Assembly (NCBI GenBank): GCA_035635855.1
Contig: DASQAF010000034.1
Coordinates: 186,001 to 250,000, forward strand
Reading direction: 5' to 3'
Source: UBA11740 sp035635855
GTDB lineage: Bacteria; Acidobacteriota; Blastocatellia; Pyrinomonadales; Pyrinomonadaceae
DNA length: 64,000 nucleotides
In this document: positions 35,954-45,447 of the stretch, piece by piece
How positions within the stretch are numbered: the stretch's first letter is position 1
How the letters are laid out: the number at the start of each line of letters is the position of its first letter
Position numbers and translations under genes: made by a program
Notes under the pieces: generated by a model
Told to the model about the DNA's origin: nothing
What the model saw: the letters and a program-made list of their open reading frames with translations, nothing else
Database searches by the model: none

Positions 35954-37621
35954 ATGGAAGAATTCGAAGTACCAAAACCGCCACGAACGAATTATCTCAA
36001 TGCTGAATACGGCCTGAAGTCGTGGCTGCTAACGAAGGATCACAAGCGCATCGCGCTGCTCTATCTCGGCGCAATTAGTTTCTTCTTTTTCATCGGCAGC
36101 CTTTATGCGATGGTCATTCGCCTGGAGCTGCTGACGCCACAAGGCGATCTGGTCCAATCGAGCACCTACAACAAGGTGTTCACTCAGCACGGAATCATCA
36201 TGGTCTTTTTCTTTTTGATTCCGTCGATTCCCGCGACCCTGGGAAACTTTTTGATTCCCATGATGATCGGCGCGAAGGACCTCGCCTTTCCGCGCATTAA
36301 TCTGCTGAGCTGGTACATTTACATCCTCGGCGGAATCGTCACCATCTACGCGTTGCTGGCCGGCGGTGTAGATACGGGCTGGACGTTCTACGTTCCGTAT
36401 AGCACTACTTTTTCCAACACCTACGTGATCGCCGCAGGCCTGGGGATTTTCATCAACGGATTCTCGTCGATCCTGACGGGTTTGAATTTCATCGTGACGA
36501 TTCACACGATGCGGGCGCCGGGAATGACCTGGTATCGTCTGCCGCTTTTCGTCTGGTCGCATTACGCTACCAGCCTGATCATGATTCTGGGCACGCCGGT
36601 GATCGCGATCACGATTCTGCTGGTCGCCCTCGAGCGGTTGGCGCACATCGGCATCTTTGATCCAGCCGCCGGCGGTGATCCGATCCTGTTCCAGCACCTG
36701 TTCTGGTTTTACTCGCATCCAGCCGTTTACATCATGGTGCTACCAGCCATGGGTGTGGTAAGCGAGTTAATCGCCAACTTTTCACGCAAGAATATTTTTG
36801 GGTACAAGTTTGTCGCGTTTTCCAGTCTGGCGATCGCCGTGTTCGGATTTCTGGTTTGGGGTCATCACCTGTTTGTCGCCGGCCAGTCGGTTTACGCGGG
36901 CCTGATCTTTTCCTTCCTGAGTTTCGCGGTAGCGATCCCCTCGGCTATTAAAGTCTTTAACTGGACGGCGACTCTCTATAAGGCATCGATTTCTTATGAC
37001 ACGCCGATGCTCTACGCGCTCGGCTTCATCGGCCTGTTCACAGTCGGTGGTATGACCGGACTGTTTCTGGCTTCGCTGGCGGTGGACGTTCATGTGAGTG
37101 ACACCTATTTTGTAGTGGCGCACTTCCACTACATCATGGTGGGCGGAACTCTGTTCGGCTATCTCGGCGGCTTGCACTACTGGTGGCCCAAGATCAGCGG
37201 GCGCCTGTACCCGGAGGGCTGGGGAAGATTCTCCGCGTTAGTGATCTACGTAGGCTTCAACCTGACATTCCTACCCCAATTCGTGCTGGGTTACATGGGC
37301 ATGCCCCGCCGCTATCACACTTATCCCGCTGATTTGGTTTCGTGGCAGGTGCTGCACGTGCTGTCGACCGCGGGCGCGTCAATCCTCGGAGTCGGCTTGT
37401 TGATTCCGCTTTTCTATCTCATCTGGTCGATGCGTTACGGCCCGATCGCCGCAGCGAATCCCTGGAATCTGCCGGGACTGGAATGGCAAACCGCGTCGCC
37501 GCCGCCGACTGAAAATTTCTTAACTACGCCCGTGGTGACTCATGAAGCGTACGAGTTTGCGCTACCGGAACACAAACAGATAATCGGAAAGTTCGAACGG
37601 CAAAAGTCTGTGGAGACATAG
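35954..37621 (+). CDS. coxA: Cytochrome c oxidase subunit I
   Basis: This 555-residue heme-copper oxidase subunit has twelve predicted helices. Visible metal-site motifs are FTQHGIIMVFF (low-spin heme His), WFYSHPAVYIMVLP (CuB His cross-linked region), GHHLFVAG (CuB His pair) and VAHFHYIMVGG (heme a3 and low-spin heme His). It reduces O2 to water and pumps protons. It lies in the normal order II-I-III-IV. Confidence 0.96.
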   Translation: MEEFEVPKPPRTNYLNAEYGLKSWLLTKDHKRIALLYLGAISFFFFIGSLYAMVIRLELLTPQGDLVQSSTYNKVFTQHGIIMVFFFLIPSIPATLGNFLIPMMIGAKDLAFPRINLLSWYIYILGGIVTIYALLAGGVDTGWTFYVPYSTTFSNTYVIAAGLGIFINGFSSILTGLNFIVTIHTMRAPGMTWYRLPLFVWSHYATSLIMILGTPVIAITILLVALERLAHIGIFDPAAGGDPILFQHLFWFYSHPAVYIMVLPAMGVVSELIANFSRKNIFGYKFVAFSSLAIAVFGFLVWGHHLFVAGQSVYAGLIFSFLSFAVAIPSAIKVFNWTATLYKASISYDTPMLYALGFIGLFTVGGMTGLFLASLAVDVHVSDTYFVVAHFHYIMVGGTLFGYLGGLHYWWPKISGRLYPEGWGRFSALVIYVGFNLTFLPQFVLGYMGMPRRYHTYPADLVSWQVLHVLSTAGASILGVGLLIPLFYLIWSMRYGPIAAANPWNLPGLEWQTASPPPTENFLTTPVVTHEAYEFALPEHKQIIGKFERQKSVET

Positions 37622-37663
37622 TTAGGGTCTCGAGCGGTAGCGAAGAGTAGAAACAGATGAAAT

Positions 37664-37735
37664 AGCCACCAGGACACAAAGCGCACAAAGATAGCCGTGA
37701 AAATCAGTTTGTGTCTTTGTGACTTGGTGATTGGA
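37664..37735. repeat. Inverted repeat, CACAAAG family, between coxA and coxC
   Basis: CACCAGGACACAAAG (left) faces CTTTGTGACTTGGTG (right) with related bases between. It ends just before the AAGGAAC ribosome site of the subunit III gene. Confidence 0.65.
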
Positions 37736-37749
37736 TCTCTAAGGAACAC

Positions 37750-38502
37750 ATGCCGGACGCAATAGCCACAACTCACGAAGCCGGCGCGCACAGCGCGTTG
37801 CAGCATCACTTTGAGAACATGGAGCAACAGCGCGAAGCTGGCACGCTCGGCATGTGGGTGTTTCTCGTTACTGAGATCATGTTCTTCGGCGCGCTGTTTT
37901 TGGCTTATACACTCTATCGATATAAATACCCGGAAGCATTCGCGGCGGCAAGTAATCACCTGGATCTACGACTCGGCGCCATCAACACGGTCGTTTTGAT
38001 CTTCAGCAGCTTCACTATGGCGATGGCCGTGTACAGCACGCAGGTTGGGAAGCGTCGTAATTCAATCATCTGTCTGTTGCTGACGCTAGTTTTGGGGCTC
38101 ACGTTTTTGGGAATCAAAGCAGTCGAGTATCACGATAAATATCGCGACAGCCTGATTCCGGGCCAGCTTGTTCCGGGGCGTCCCTTTAATCCGGCAGTGG
38201 CCAAGCCCGGCGAGACCGACGAACATAAGCTGCATCTGCCGCCGGGCGCCACAGTAAAGAACGTCGAGATGTTCTACTGGATTTATTTCGCCATGACCGG
38301 GATGCACGCGCTGCACATGATCATCGGCGTTGGCTTGCTGACGGTGCTGACCATTATGGCCTGGCGAGGCAGGTTCAGCCCTGAGTATTATGCGCCGGTC
38401 GAGATCTCCGGCCTTTATTGGCACTTTGTGGATATCGTCTGGATCTTTCTGTTCCCGCTGCTTTACCTGCTGGGCCGGCACTTGGAAGGACACGGGGGAT
38501 AG
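37750..38502 (+). CDS. coxC: Cytochrome c oxidase subunit III
   Basis: This 250-residue membrane protein has about six or seven helices and typical subunit III segments: GMWVFLVTEIMFFGALFLAY, YWIYFAMTGMHALHMIIGVGLL and LYWHFVDIVWIFLFPLLYL. It has the AAGGAAC ribosome site eight bases before the ATG. It belongs to the caa3 oxidase operon. Confidence 0.93.
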   Translation: MPDAIATTHEAGAHSALQHHFENMEQQREAGTLGMWVFLVTEIMFFGALFLAYTLYRYKYPEAFAAASNHLDLRLGAINTVVLIFSSFTMAMAVYSTQVGKRRNSIICLLLTLVLGLTFLGIKAVEYHDKYRDSLIPGQLVPGRPFNPAVAKPGETDEHKLHLPPGATVKNVEMFYWIYFAMTGMHALHMIIGVGLLTVLTIMAWRGRFSPEYYAPVEISGLYWHFVDIVWIFLFPLLYLLGRHLEGHGG

Positions 38503-38600
38503 GGAGAATTTTGAATTGCCGAGCGCAGACATCCTGCTGCTCTTTTTGAATTGCGAAGGTTTTGCAACTGACAACTAACTACTGACAACTGACCAGCACC

Positions 38601-38897
38601 ATGAGCGAGCACGTAGTCTATCCGCGAGTTTATGTCACCATCTTTCTCGTCTTGCTGGTAGGTACCAGCCTGACGGTGCTGGCGGCCTTTCAGGATTTTC
38701 CCGGCCCGTTAAATGCCGTGGTGGCCCTCACGATCGCAGTCGTCAAAGGTACCCTTGTGGTGCTCTACTTTATGCACGTGCGTTATAGCTCGCGTCTGAT
38801 TTGGTTGGTTATCGCGGCGGCGCTTTTCTGGTTGGCGATTATGTTTGCGCTGACGATTAGCGACTATTCGACGCGGTCGTGGCTGCCGGTGATGTGA
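38601..38897 (+). CDS. Cytochrome c oxidase subunit IV family protein
   Basis: This 98-residue protein has three hydrophobic segments (residues 8-26, 36-56, 65-87) and the KGTLVVLYFMHVRYSSRL motif typical of bacterial oxidase subunit IV. It ends the oxidase operon. The spacer before it (38503-38600) holds direct repeats of ACTGACAACT type. Confidence 0.88.
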   Translation: MSEHVVYPRVYVTIFLVLLVGTSLTVLAAFQDFPGPLNAVVALTIAVVKGTLVVLYFMHVRYSSRLIWLVIAAALFWLAIMFALTISDYSTRSWLPVM

Positions 38898-38914
38898 GCC
38901 GGCGGGCATCAACG

Positions 38915-39265
38915 TCATTCAGGAAACAACTTTCCTTCACGCACATTAATCACTCGCTGACAACTCTGACACCTGAGCTGTAACGTGGCGTCTGAGGTTC
39001 GGATGGTCGCTCCACAGTTGGGACACGGCTCTTTGATCTCGTTGGTCTTAAACAGATCGCGCATCATAAAGACAGGAATCACCAGACCCGCGACCAGCAA
39101 AGGAATTCCGAAGATCAAACCAATGCTGGTTCCCTCGCCCAAAGTCAGACTGATTACCAGACCGGCAATGAACAAAGCCAGGCCCACGGCGATGCTGAAA
39201 GAAAAACCGTACGCGCTATCAAAAGTTTTGCCGGTCTTGGTCTTCCCAGTTGTTTCTTCCGCCAT
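38915..39265 (-). CDS. Membrane protein with C-terminal zinc ribbon
   Basis: This protein of about 116 residues has two hydrophobic segments and a C-terminal CPNC...CQSC zinc ribbon. Start: ATG at 39265 (MAEETTG) preceded by AAGGGAGAG. The frame extends to 39334, but that is repeat-adjacent and has no ribosome site. Converges with the oxidase operon. Family not recognised. Confidence 0.7.
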   Translation of the reverse strand: MAEETTGKTKTGKTFDSAYGFSFSIAVGLALFIAGLVISLTLGEGTSIGLIFGIPLLVAGLVIPVFMMRDLFKTNEIKEPCPNCGATIRTSDATLQLRCQSCQRVINVREGKLFPE

Positions 39266-39398
39266 GAAGTGCTCTCCCTTGAATTTGAAACGACTTTTAC
39301 TCGACCCACTATTACTTGTCAATGCACCGTTCAACCAGCCTGCGGAGCAGGCGACATATTAGTAGCCACGGGTGGAGCGCAGCGGAACCCGTGGATCG

Positions 39399-39500
39399 CC
39401 GCAACCACCGGTCATTAGAGCCCGCTTCAGCGGGCGACAGATGTAAAGTCCAGGATTGCCGTTCTTGTCGCTCGCTAAAGCGGGCTTGTCATATCTCACG
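39399..39500. repeat. Palindromic repeats in a gene-poor gap
   Basis: Hairpin GCCCGCT-TC-AGCGGGC (39420-39435) is followed by a related CGCTAAAGCGGGCTT unit. The gap 39266-39663 shows no reliable gene. Confidence 0.6.
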
Positions 39501-39663
39501 CCGCACAACCCCAGGGGCTATTAATCTGGCCGCCGGTTACGCCGGCTCGTTGAATCCGAACACACCACCGCCTCTCGGTTAACAAATGGCGTTTTTGAGA
39601 CTTGCGAATGAACCTGCTAGAGTAAGCGATTCGATTACACTAGGATTTTCCGTCTTACAAGCT

Positions 39664-40710
39664 ATGAATACTGAAACACCCTTTGAAACGTTCCTGAATC
39701 AACACGATGACGAAAGCTGGTCGGCCACCCTGGTTACGTTGCTTCGCTCAATTCACGAAGTCGACCGCAACGCCACGCAAATCTGGTTTGCCTTCTATCC
39801 GTTGCCGCTGTTTCGCGCGCTCGAGCAGTCAACCGACCGGGACAAGTTGACGCAGCAGTTACTTTTGCAGGGCGATTACGAATTGAAAGATCAGATTGAT
39901 AGTTCCCACGCATTTCTGTATGGCCATCGATTTTGGCCACAGGTAAAGCAAGCAGTCGAACAACATGCCGAGGCCTTTAATCAAACGTTGCGCGCGTCTT
40001 TGGCAGATCAGATTCTGGCTGTCGCCAACAGTATTGCCCGGCAGTTGAAGAAAGATGATTCGCTGCTGGTGGGGATTACGGCGGTGGCTTTCATGACCAT
40101 GCAGCAAACTGGACTGCCGGCCTTTAAAGAGGCGCCCGGCACGATTAGCATCGACAGCAAGCATGCGAAGAAATCGCCCGAACAAATTCTCCGCGCCCGC
40201 GCCAAGGATGACAGCCAGGGGCTGTTCGGCTTTCTGAAAACGGTCGACAGGAAATTCACCGTCACGCACGACGAAAACGACAACAAGGCAAAGTACAAAC
40301 TGAACGACGGTCAGGATCTGGCGTGGGGTGCGGCCAATGATCGTTCGCGTGATTGGATAGCCTTGGATCCGCGACGCATGGAAGGCCCGATTCCCGTCGA
40401 ATGCCGCTCGGCATCATGCGGTACCTGCTGGGTCGGCGTGCTCGGCGGCGCCGAGAAACTCGCCGACGTGGGTGCGCGCGAAGGAAAGAAGATTAAAGAG
40501 TTCGGCTACATCGACACCGCCGAGCCGAGACCTCTGATTCGTCTGGCTTGTCAGGCCCAGGCGCATGGCGCGGTCTCCGTGGTGATTCCGCCGTGGAATG
40601 GACAGTTCGGCAAACACCTGAAGGCGTTGAGAGATGAAAGAGACACGCCGGTTGTCCAGCCTGACGACCCAACACAATCTGATCGCCCAACCAACGACGC
40701 GGTAAATTAA
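39664..40710 (+). CDS. 2Fe-2S ferredoxin-like protein with unknown N-terminal domain
   Basis: This protein of about 348 residues has four ferredoxin-type cysteines: Cys247, Cys252 and Cys255 in ECRSASCGTCWVG and Cys296 in IRLACQAQ, followed by GAVSVVIPPWNG. This is the plant-type 2Fe-2S binding loop. The N-terminal 200 residues are helical and do not match a domain I know. ATG 39664 is preferred to the upstream 39586 start. The EamA gene follows after 14 bases. Redox function is likely; partner unknown. Confidence 0.8.
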   Translation: MNTETPFETFLNQHDDESWSATLVTLLRSIHEVDRNATQIWFAFYPLPLFRALEQSTDRDKLTQQLLLQGDYELKDQIDSSHAFLYGHRFWPQVKQAVEQHAEAFNQTLRASLADQILAVANSIARQLKKDDSLLVGITAVAFMTMQQTGLPAFKEAPGTISIDSKHAKKSPEQILRARAKDDSQGLFGFLKTVDRKFTVTHDENDNKAKYKLNDGQDLAWGAANDRSRDWIALDPRRMEGPIPVECRSASCGTCWVGVLGGAEKLADVGAREGKKIKEFGYIDTAEPRPLIRLACQAQAHGAVSVVIPPWNGQFGKHLKALRDERDTPVVQPDDPTQSDRPTNDAVN

Positions 40711-40724
40711 TTTCCCGAAGAGGC

Positions 40725-41636
40725 GTGGCCGATTATCGCGATTCAGTGATTAGACAAGCGGGCTTCTCGCCCCTCCTGCTGGTGCTGGGCGCGGCCGTCC
40801 TCTGGAGCACCGGAGGGCTTTTCATCAAGGCCACCTCACTCTCGGCCGTAGAACTTTCATTCGGACGTTCGCTGCTGGCGGTGATCACCGTTGCGATTGT
40901 CACGCGTCGCGAGGGCTTCGGTCTTAACCGGGTGACGGCAATCACGTCAGTGCTCTACGCGGCGCTGCTGCTCCTCTTCGTCCTGGCAACCAAGCTGACC
41001 ACGGCGGCCAACGCCATCTTTCTGCAGTACACGGCGCCGGTTTACGTGCTGATTCTGGAGCCGCTTTTCTACAAAGAAAAATTTCGGCTGCGCGATCTGA
41101 TAACCGTAGCGGTCTGCGCCGGCGGCATGTCGTTGTTCTTTGTAGGAAAATTGCGGCCACAGGACGTGGATGGAAATTTGTTGGCGCTGGCATCGGGCGT
41201 TTGCTTCGCGCTCTATTTCCTGCTGCTGCGGCATGCAAAGGCGCGCGAGGTCAATCGGGCGTCGGCGGCAATCTATGGCAACTTAATCGTCGTGGCGATC
41301 GCCGCTCCCGCATTCTTCGCGGCTGCGCGCCGCGGCATCGGCGCGCGCGATTTTGCCAGCATGGCTTATCTCGGCATCATCCAGATCGGAGTGGCTTATG
41401 CGCTGTTCACGGCTGCCATGGCGCGCGGCCTGCGCTCTTTGGATGCCAGCATCGTCGGGTATATCGAACCGGTGCTGAATCCTGTCTGGGTGTTTCTCTT
41501 TATCGGCGAGCGCCCGTCAGGGTGGGCGATGGTCGGCGGTGCCATCATCATTACGTCAGTGGTGGCGCACATGTTGATGACGGCGAAAGAGAAACGCTGG
41601 AAGGCCGGCGGAGTCGAGATGACGTCACATGAGTGA
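40725..41636 (+). CDS. EamA family (DMT) transporter
   Basis: This 303-residue protein has ten membrane helices in two repeated EamA halves, each starting with a Gly/Ser/Thr-rich helix (LLVLGAAVLWSTGGLFIKA; ALASGVCFALYFLLL). It is a small metabolite exporter candidate. The start is GTG with GAAGAGG just upstream. It follows the 2Fe-2S gene by 14 bp. Substrate not predictable. Confidence 0.9.
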   Translation: MADYRDSVIRQAGFSPLLLVLGAAVLWSTGGLFIKATSLSAVELSFGRSLLAVITVAIVTRREGFGLNRVTAITSVLYAALLLLFVLATKLTTAANAIFLQYTAPVYVLILEPLFYKEKFRLRDLITVAVCAGGMSLFFVGKLRPQDVDGNLLALASGVCFALYFLLLRHAKAREVNRASAAIYGNLIVVAIAAPAFFAAARRGIGARDFASMAYLGIIQIGVAYALFTAAMARGLRSLDASIVGYIEPVLNPVWVFLFIGERPSGWAMVGGAIIITSVVAHMLMTAKEKRWKAGGVEMTSHE

Positions 41637-41643
41637 CTTCTCC

Positions 41644-42291
41644 TCACAACATCCATTGAGTCCGACGGCCATAGTAGACCGGCGACTTGTCGGGATAGCG
41701 CTGCTTGAATTTTTTATACCGCTCGTGCCAGTACTGGTAACGACGATCCGACGAGCGTAGCTTCTTATGTGGAATCGCGCGCAGGTGATCTTCGATCTTG
41801 TGCATGTTCTTTTTTGAGAAGCGCCAATCATAATTTTCCAGTTCGTAGAGACTCGTGAGTCCGTAGCCTTTAATGCGGCCGGTCATGTCGATGTACGGTT
41901 CGAAGTAACTCCAGATCAACTGCCGCAGATTCCGAAACACCGGCTTTCTACCATGCAAGCCAATATCACGCGAGCGGGCGATCGAACCCCAGCGTCCGTC
42001 TTGCTGAAACACAAAGACGACATGGTCGAGCAAGTCTACCGACTCAACATCCAGTAGCAGCGGTGGATAGCCGTGCTGTTCCAGGATCACGGCCGCAGCG
42101 ACGGCGGCTTCCAGACAATGGGCCTCGTTTCGCTTCACCACTTCGCGAAATGAGCGCATCGTTTCGCCCTGCCGTTCCCAGTTGTAAGGCATTAGAGTCA
42201 GCCAACGCTGCACTTGTTGTGGGTTACGCAAACGCTGGATCAGTTTCCATTCCGTGTTTGTGAAGGCCTCGCGCGACGGCGGTTGATCCAT
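41644..42291 (-). CDS. Transglutaminase-like conserved protein
   Basis: This protein of about 215 residues has a Cys on a helix (AHCLEAAVAAAVILEQHG), then LDHVVFVF (His), a spacing that fits the Cys-His arrangement of transglutaminase/papain-like folds. A later GRKPVFRNLRQL region follows. I use ATG 42291 (MDQPPSRE); the frame is open to a GTG at 42345. Activity is inferred from motif order only. Confidence 0.6.
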   Translation of the reverse strand: MDQPPSREAFTNTEWKLIQRLRNPQQVQRWLTLMPYNWERQGETMRSFREVVKRNEAHCLEAAVAAAVILEQHGYPPLLLDVESVDLLDHVVFVFQQDGRWGSIARSRDIGLHGRKPVFRNLRQLIWSYFEPYIDMTGRIKGYGLTSLYELENYDWRFSKKNMHKIEDHLRAIPHKKLRSSDRRYQYWHERYKKFKQRYPDKSPVYYGRRTQWML

Positions 42292-42363
42292 AGGAAAGCA
42301 ATAACAGAAGCCGGCGGTTTTGTCAGTACCACGGCGGCAACTCACGACTCGGGATTAGTGAGG

Positions 42364-43116
42364 TGCGGCTACGCCGCAGCACACGGCGGTAAGCCTCCGG
42401 CTTACCGTCACCGGTCTCCAAAGAATTCAGGAGGCTACGCCTCCGCTTCTCCACCTGATCCGATCAATATTCATCAGCAGTGGTTCATCATCCAAAATGT
42501 TCCCCGCCCAACATCTGATACTCGACCAACGATATTCTTCAGCCTGTTTGGCCAAATCGGCACGCACCGGATTCTGATGAGTGTAATGAACTCTTTGCAT
42601 CAGCATGTTTTCTGTAAGCAGCAGTCGCGCATCCGGATGGTGATCCCACAAGGAATGACTATAGCGCCGCGGTCTTATCTCGTGCCGCAGTTTCTGCAAC
42701 GAGACTTCGTAGTTGTGCTCTTTCAGATAGCCGATTATGCGGCGGCTGGTTATGCCGTTGATGAACTGAAGCGTTCGAGAGGGCGTCAGACTATGATCCG
42801 TGATTAGGTGCAGGTGATTGGGCATGATCACGTAAGCGTACAAGGCAAATCCGCCCGACCGGCGCGCTTCATCCAGTGCCGCACAGGTAATGAGCTTGAG
42901 CTCATCGCTGCGAAAAACCGGCAAGCGAGCCCTGGTGACCGAGGTCAAGTAATAACAGGGCGAGTCGCGAGAGATGATATGCATAACTCATAAAGATTGT
43001 AGATGAGCATGCAATGAAATGATTTTTGCAAGGGGCTGAGGCATAGCCTCGGCAGAAAGAGAGGGGACTTGACCGGTAAGCCGGAGGCTTACCGCCATGT
43101 GCTGCGGCATAGCCGC
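42364..43116. mobile_element. RAYT with inverted REP-like palindromes (BIME-like unit)
   Basis: A REP-associated tyrosine transposase gene (42427-42984, minus) is enclosed by the palindrome CGGTAAGCC-NNN-GGCTTACCG. The copy at 42387-42407 (loop TCC) and the copy at 43074-43094 (loop GGA) are exact inverted copies, 21 bp each. Additional hairpins lie at 42364-42378, 42430-42444, 43038-43050 and 43104-43116. The gap 42985-43317 holds no other gene. Confidence 0.85.
42427..42984 (-). CDS. REP-associated tyrosine transposase (RAYT, Y1_Tnp/HUH)
   Basis: This 185-residue protein has the HUH motif in YVIMPNHLHLI (about residues 51-61), where both His bind the metal, and a later Y/Q-rich segment YTHQNPVRADLAKQAEEYRWSS typical of RAYTs. 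RAYTs cut and rejoin single-stranded REP hairpins and may mobilise them in trans. The C-terminus SGGVAS is written by the GGAGGCTACGCCTCC palindrome at 42430-42444. The family name is firm; activity unknown. Confidence 0.88.
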   Translation of the reverse strand: MHIISRDSPCYYLTSVTRARLPVFRSDELKLITCAALDEARRSGGFALYAYVIMPNHLHLITDHSLTPSRTLQFINGITSRRIIGYLKEHNYEVSLQKLRHEIRPRRYSHSLWDHHPDARLLLTENMLMQRVHYTHQNPVRADLAKQAEEYRWSSIRCWAGNILDDEPLLMNIDRIRWRSGGVAS

Positions 43117-43317
43117 CATGTTCATGCCGCAAAGATGAACTCAGGCGACCGGAGACTTACCGCACTGTGCGGCGGCTTCGCCACATCAGATTCAACCCAC
43201 GAACAAGCTTTGCTGACACGATTCAGCAACTTGCTTCTCTCCGCGCTCTGATGTAAGAAATTAGATACAAATAGCCAAATCTAACAGCAATCAATTATCA
43301 CGGATCGGAGCGCGCAA

Positions 43318-45162
43318 ATGAGTTCTCCCAGCACACAGAAAACGATTAATCGAGACCCAGTTATTCCTTTGAGCCAGAACATCCATTTGCTTAATTGGGT
43401 CGATAAGATGGCCAACCTGACCAAGCCCGAGGCGATTCACTGGGTGGATGGATCCGTGGAAGAGGACGAGACGCTGAAGGCTGAAATGGTCGCGACCGGT
43501 ACCTTCATCAAGCTCAACGAAGCACTGTGGCCGGGCTGTTACTACGCGCGTTCGGACGCCAGCGATGTCGCCCGCGTCGAAGATCGTACCTTCATCTGCT
43601 CGCTCTCTAAAGACGCCGCCGGTCCCACCAACAACTGGGAAGAGCCTTACCAAATGCGGCGGAAATTAAAGGACCTTTTCGATGGTTCAATGCGGGGTCG
43701 GACGATGTACGTGTTGCCTTTCAGCATGGGACCCATCGGTTCGCCCATGTCGCAGATTGGCGTCCAGCTCACCGACTCGCCCTACGTCGTAGTTAACATG
43801 CGCATCATGGCCCGCATCGGCCTGCCGGTGTATGCAGAGATTGATAAGGACTATAAGCGCGTGGTGCCGTGCATGCACTCGCTGGGCGCACCGCTCGCAG
43901 CCGGCCAGAAGGATGTACCCTGGCCCTGCAACAAAGAAAAGTACATTGTCCATTTTCCCGAGACTCGCGAGATCTGGTCGTACGGCTCCGGCTACGGCGG
44001 CAACGCTTTGCTTGGCAAGAAATGTTTCGCGCTGCGCATCGCTTCCAACATTGCGCGCGATGAAGGCTGGATGGCCGAGCACATGCTGATCGTGGGTGTC
44101 GAGAATCCCCAGGGTGAAAAGACTTACGTGACCGCCGCGTTTCCCAGCTCCTGCGGCAAGACAAATTTCGCCATGCTGATTCCGCCGGCGGGTTTTGAAG
44201 GGTGGAAGGTTTGGACCGTCGGCGACGATATTGCCTGGATCAAACCGGACGCAAACGGCCGTTTGCACGCTATCAATCCTGAGGCCGGCTTTTTCGGCGT
44301 CGCGCCTGGTACTTCGGTCAAGACGAATCCAAACGCCATGGCGACGCTGGCCACGAATTCGATCTTCACTAACGTCGCGCTCACACCGGAAGGTGGTGTC
44401 TGGTGGGAAGGCATGACCGACGAGCCGCCCGCCGAATGTCTGGACTGGAAGGGGAATAAATGGACACCGGAAATCGCGAAAGAGACCGGAGCGAAAGCCG
44501 CGCATCCGAATGCTCGCTTTACCGCGCCGGCTTCTCAGTGTCCGACGATCGATCCGGATTGGGAGAATCCGAACGGCGTGCCCATCAGCGCGATCATCTT
44601 TGGTGGACGCCGCGCCACCACGATGCCGCTGGTCTATCAATCATTCAACTGGAGCTCTGGTGTCTACATCGGCGCCACGATGGGCTCAGAGATGACGGCG
44701 GCGGCCGCCGGCACCATCGGCAAGGTTCGCCGCGACCCAATGGCCATGCTGCCATTCTGCGGCTATCACATGGGCGATTATTTTCGCCACTGGATCCGCA
44801 TGCAGCGGTCGCTCAGCGAGACCCCGCGCATCTTTCATGTGAACTGGTTCCGCAAGGATGCTGAAGGAAATTTCTTGTGGCCGGGATTCAGTGAAAACAT
44901 GCGCGTCTTGAAGTGGATAGTTGACCGCGTTCATGGCCGCGCGCTCGCGAAGGAGACTCCAATCGGCTGGGTGCCGCACTATGAAGACATCGAGTGGCAA
45001 GGGCTGAACTTTACGAAAGAGAAATTTGACGAGCTGCAAGCGTTCGACGCAGCCGCGTGGCGTGACGAAGTGCTTGGGCATGAAGAGCTTTTTCTGGATC
45101 TACACGATCGCCTGCCGCCGGAGATGATTTATGAGCGAGAACTGCTGATCTGCCGGATCTGA
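43318..45162 (+). CDS. pckG: Phosphoenolpyruvate carboxykinase (GTP)
   Basis: This 614-residue GTP-PEPCK decarboxylates oxaloacetate to PEP in gluconeogenesis. Motifs: the P-loop FPSSCGKTNFAM with hyperreactive Cys279, EGWKVWTVGDDIAWIK (kinase-2/Mn-binding), and FGGRRATTMPLVYQSFNW (substrate and GTP loop). Length matches the GTP class, not the ATP class. ATG 43318 has GGAG 14 bases upstream. It stands alone, with repeat sequence on both sides. Confidence 0.95.
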   Translation: MSSPSTQKTINRDPVIPLSQNIHLLNWVDKMANLTKPEAIHWVDGSVEEDETLKAEMVATGTFIKLNEALWPGCYYARSDASDVARVEDRTFICSLSKDAAGPTNNWEEPYQMRRKLKDLFDGSMRGRTMYVLPFSMGPIGSPMSQIGVQLTDSPYVVVNMRIMARIGLPVYAEIDKDYKRVVPCMHSLGAPLAAGQKDVPWPCNKEKYIVHFPETREIWSYGSGYGGNALLGKKCFALRIASNIARDEGWMAEHMLIVGVENPQGEKTYVTAAFPSSCGKTNFAMLIPPAGFEGWKVWTVGDDIAWIKPDANGRLHAINPEAGFFGVAPGTSVKTNPNAMATLATNSIFTNVALTPEGGVWWEGMTDEPPAECLDWKGNKWTPEIAKETGAKAAHPNARFTAPASQCPTIDPDWENPNGVPISAIIFGGRRATTMPLVYQSFNWSSGVYIGATMGSEMTAAAAGTIGKVRRDPMAMLPFCGYHMGDYFRHWIRMQRSLSETPRIFHVNWFRKDAEGNFLWPGFSENMRVLKWIVDRVHGRALAKETPIGWVPHYEDIEWQGLNFTKEKFDELQAFDAAAWRDEVLGHEELFLDLHDRLPPEMIYERELLICRI

Positions 45163-45235
45163 TTGTAAGCGAGATGCCGAGTTAATGGTTTGCGGCTCTG
45201 CCTTACCGCGGTAGTGAGTTTAGTAAGTCTGCGGT

Positions 45236-45318
45236 GAGGCTAAGCCTCGCTGCATTTTTCATTGGAAGAGCGGAACGGAAAGCCAGAGGCTTTCCGCACT
45301 GTGCGGCGGCAAAGCCGC
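45236..45318. repeat. REP-like hairpins with 3-nt loops after pckG
   Basis: GAGGC-TAA-GCCTC (45236-45248), CGGAAAGCC-AGA-GGCTTTCCG (45276-45296) and GCGGC-AAA-GCCGC (45306-45318). Same family as 33868-33970 and 42364-43116. The gap 45163-45447 holds no other gene. Confidence 0.8.
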
Positions 45319-45447
45319 GGTTCAACGAGCTTCGTAGACTTTAGTTGCTCGATCCTTGCCCACTAATCCGAAAAAAGTTAATCTTGCTTTATCAAGTACG
45401 ACAACAAGTTCTGATTTTGATCTTCCTGGAGGAGGAATTTATCTAGC

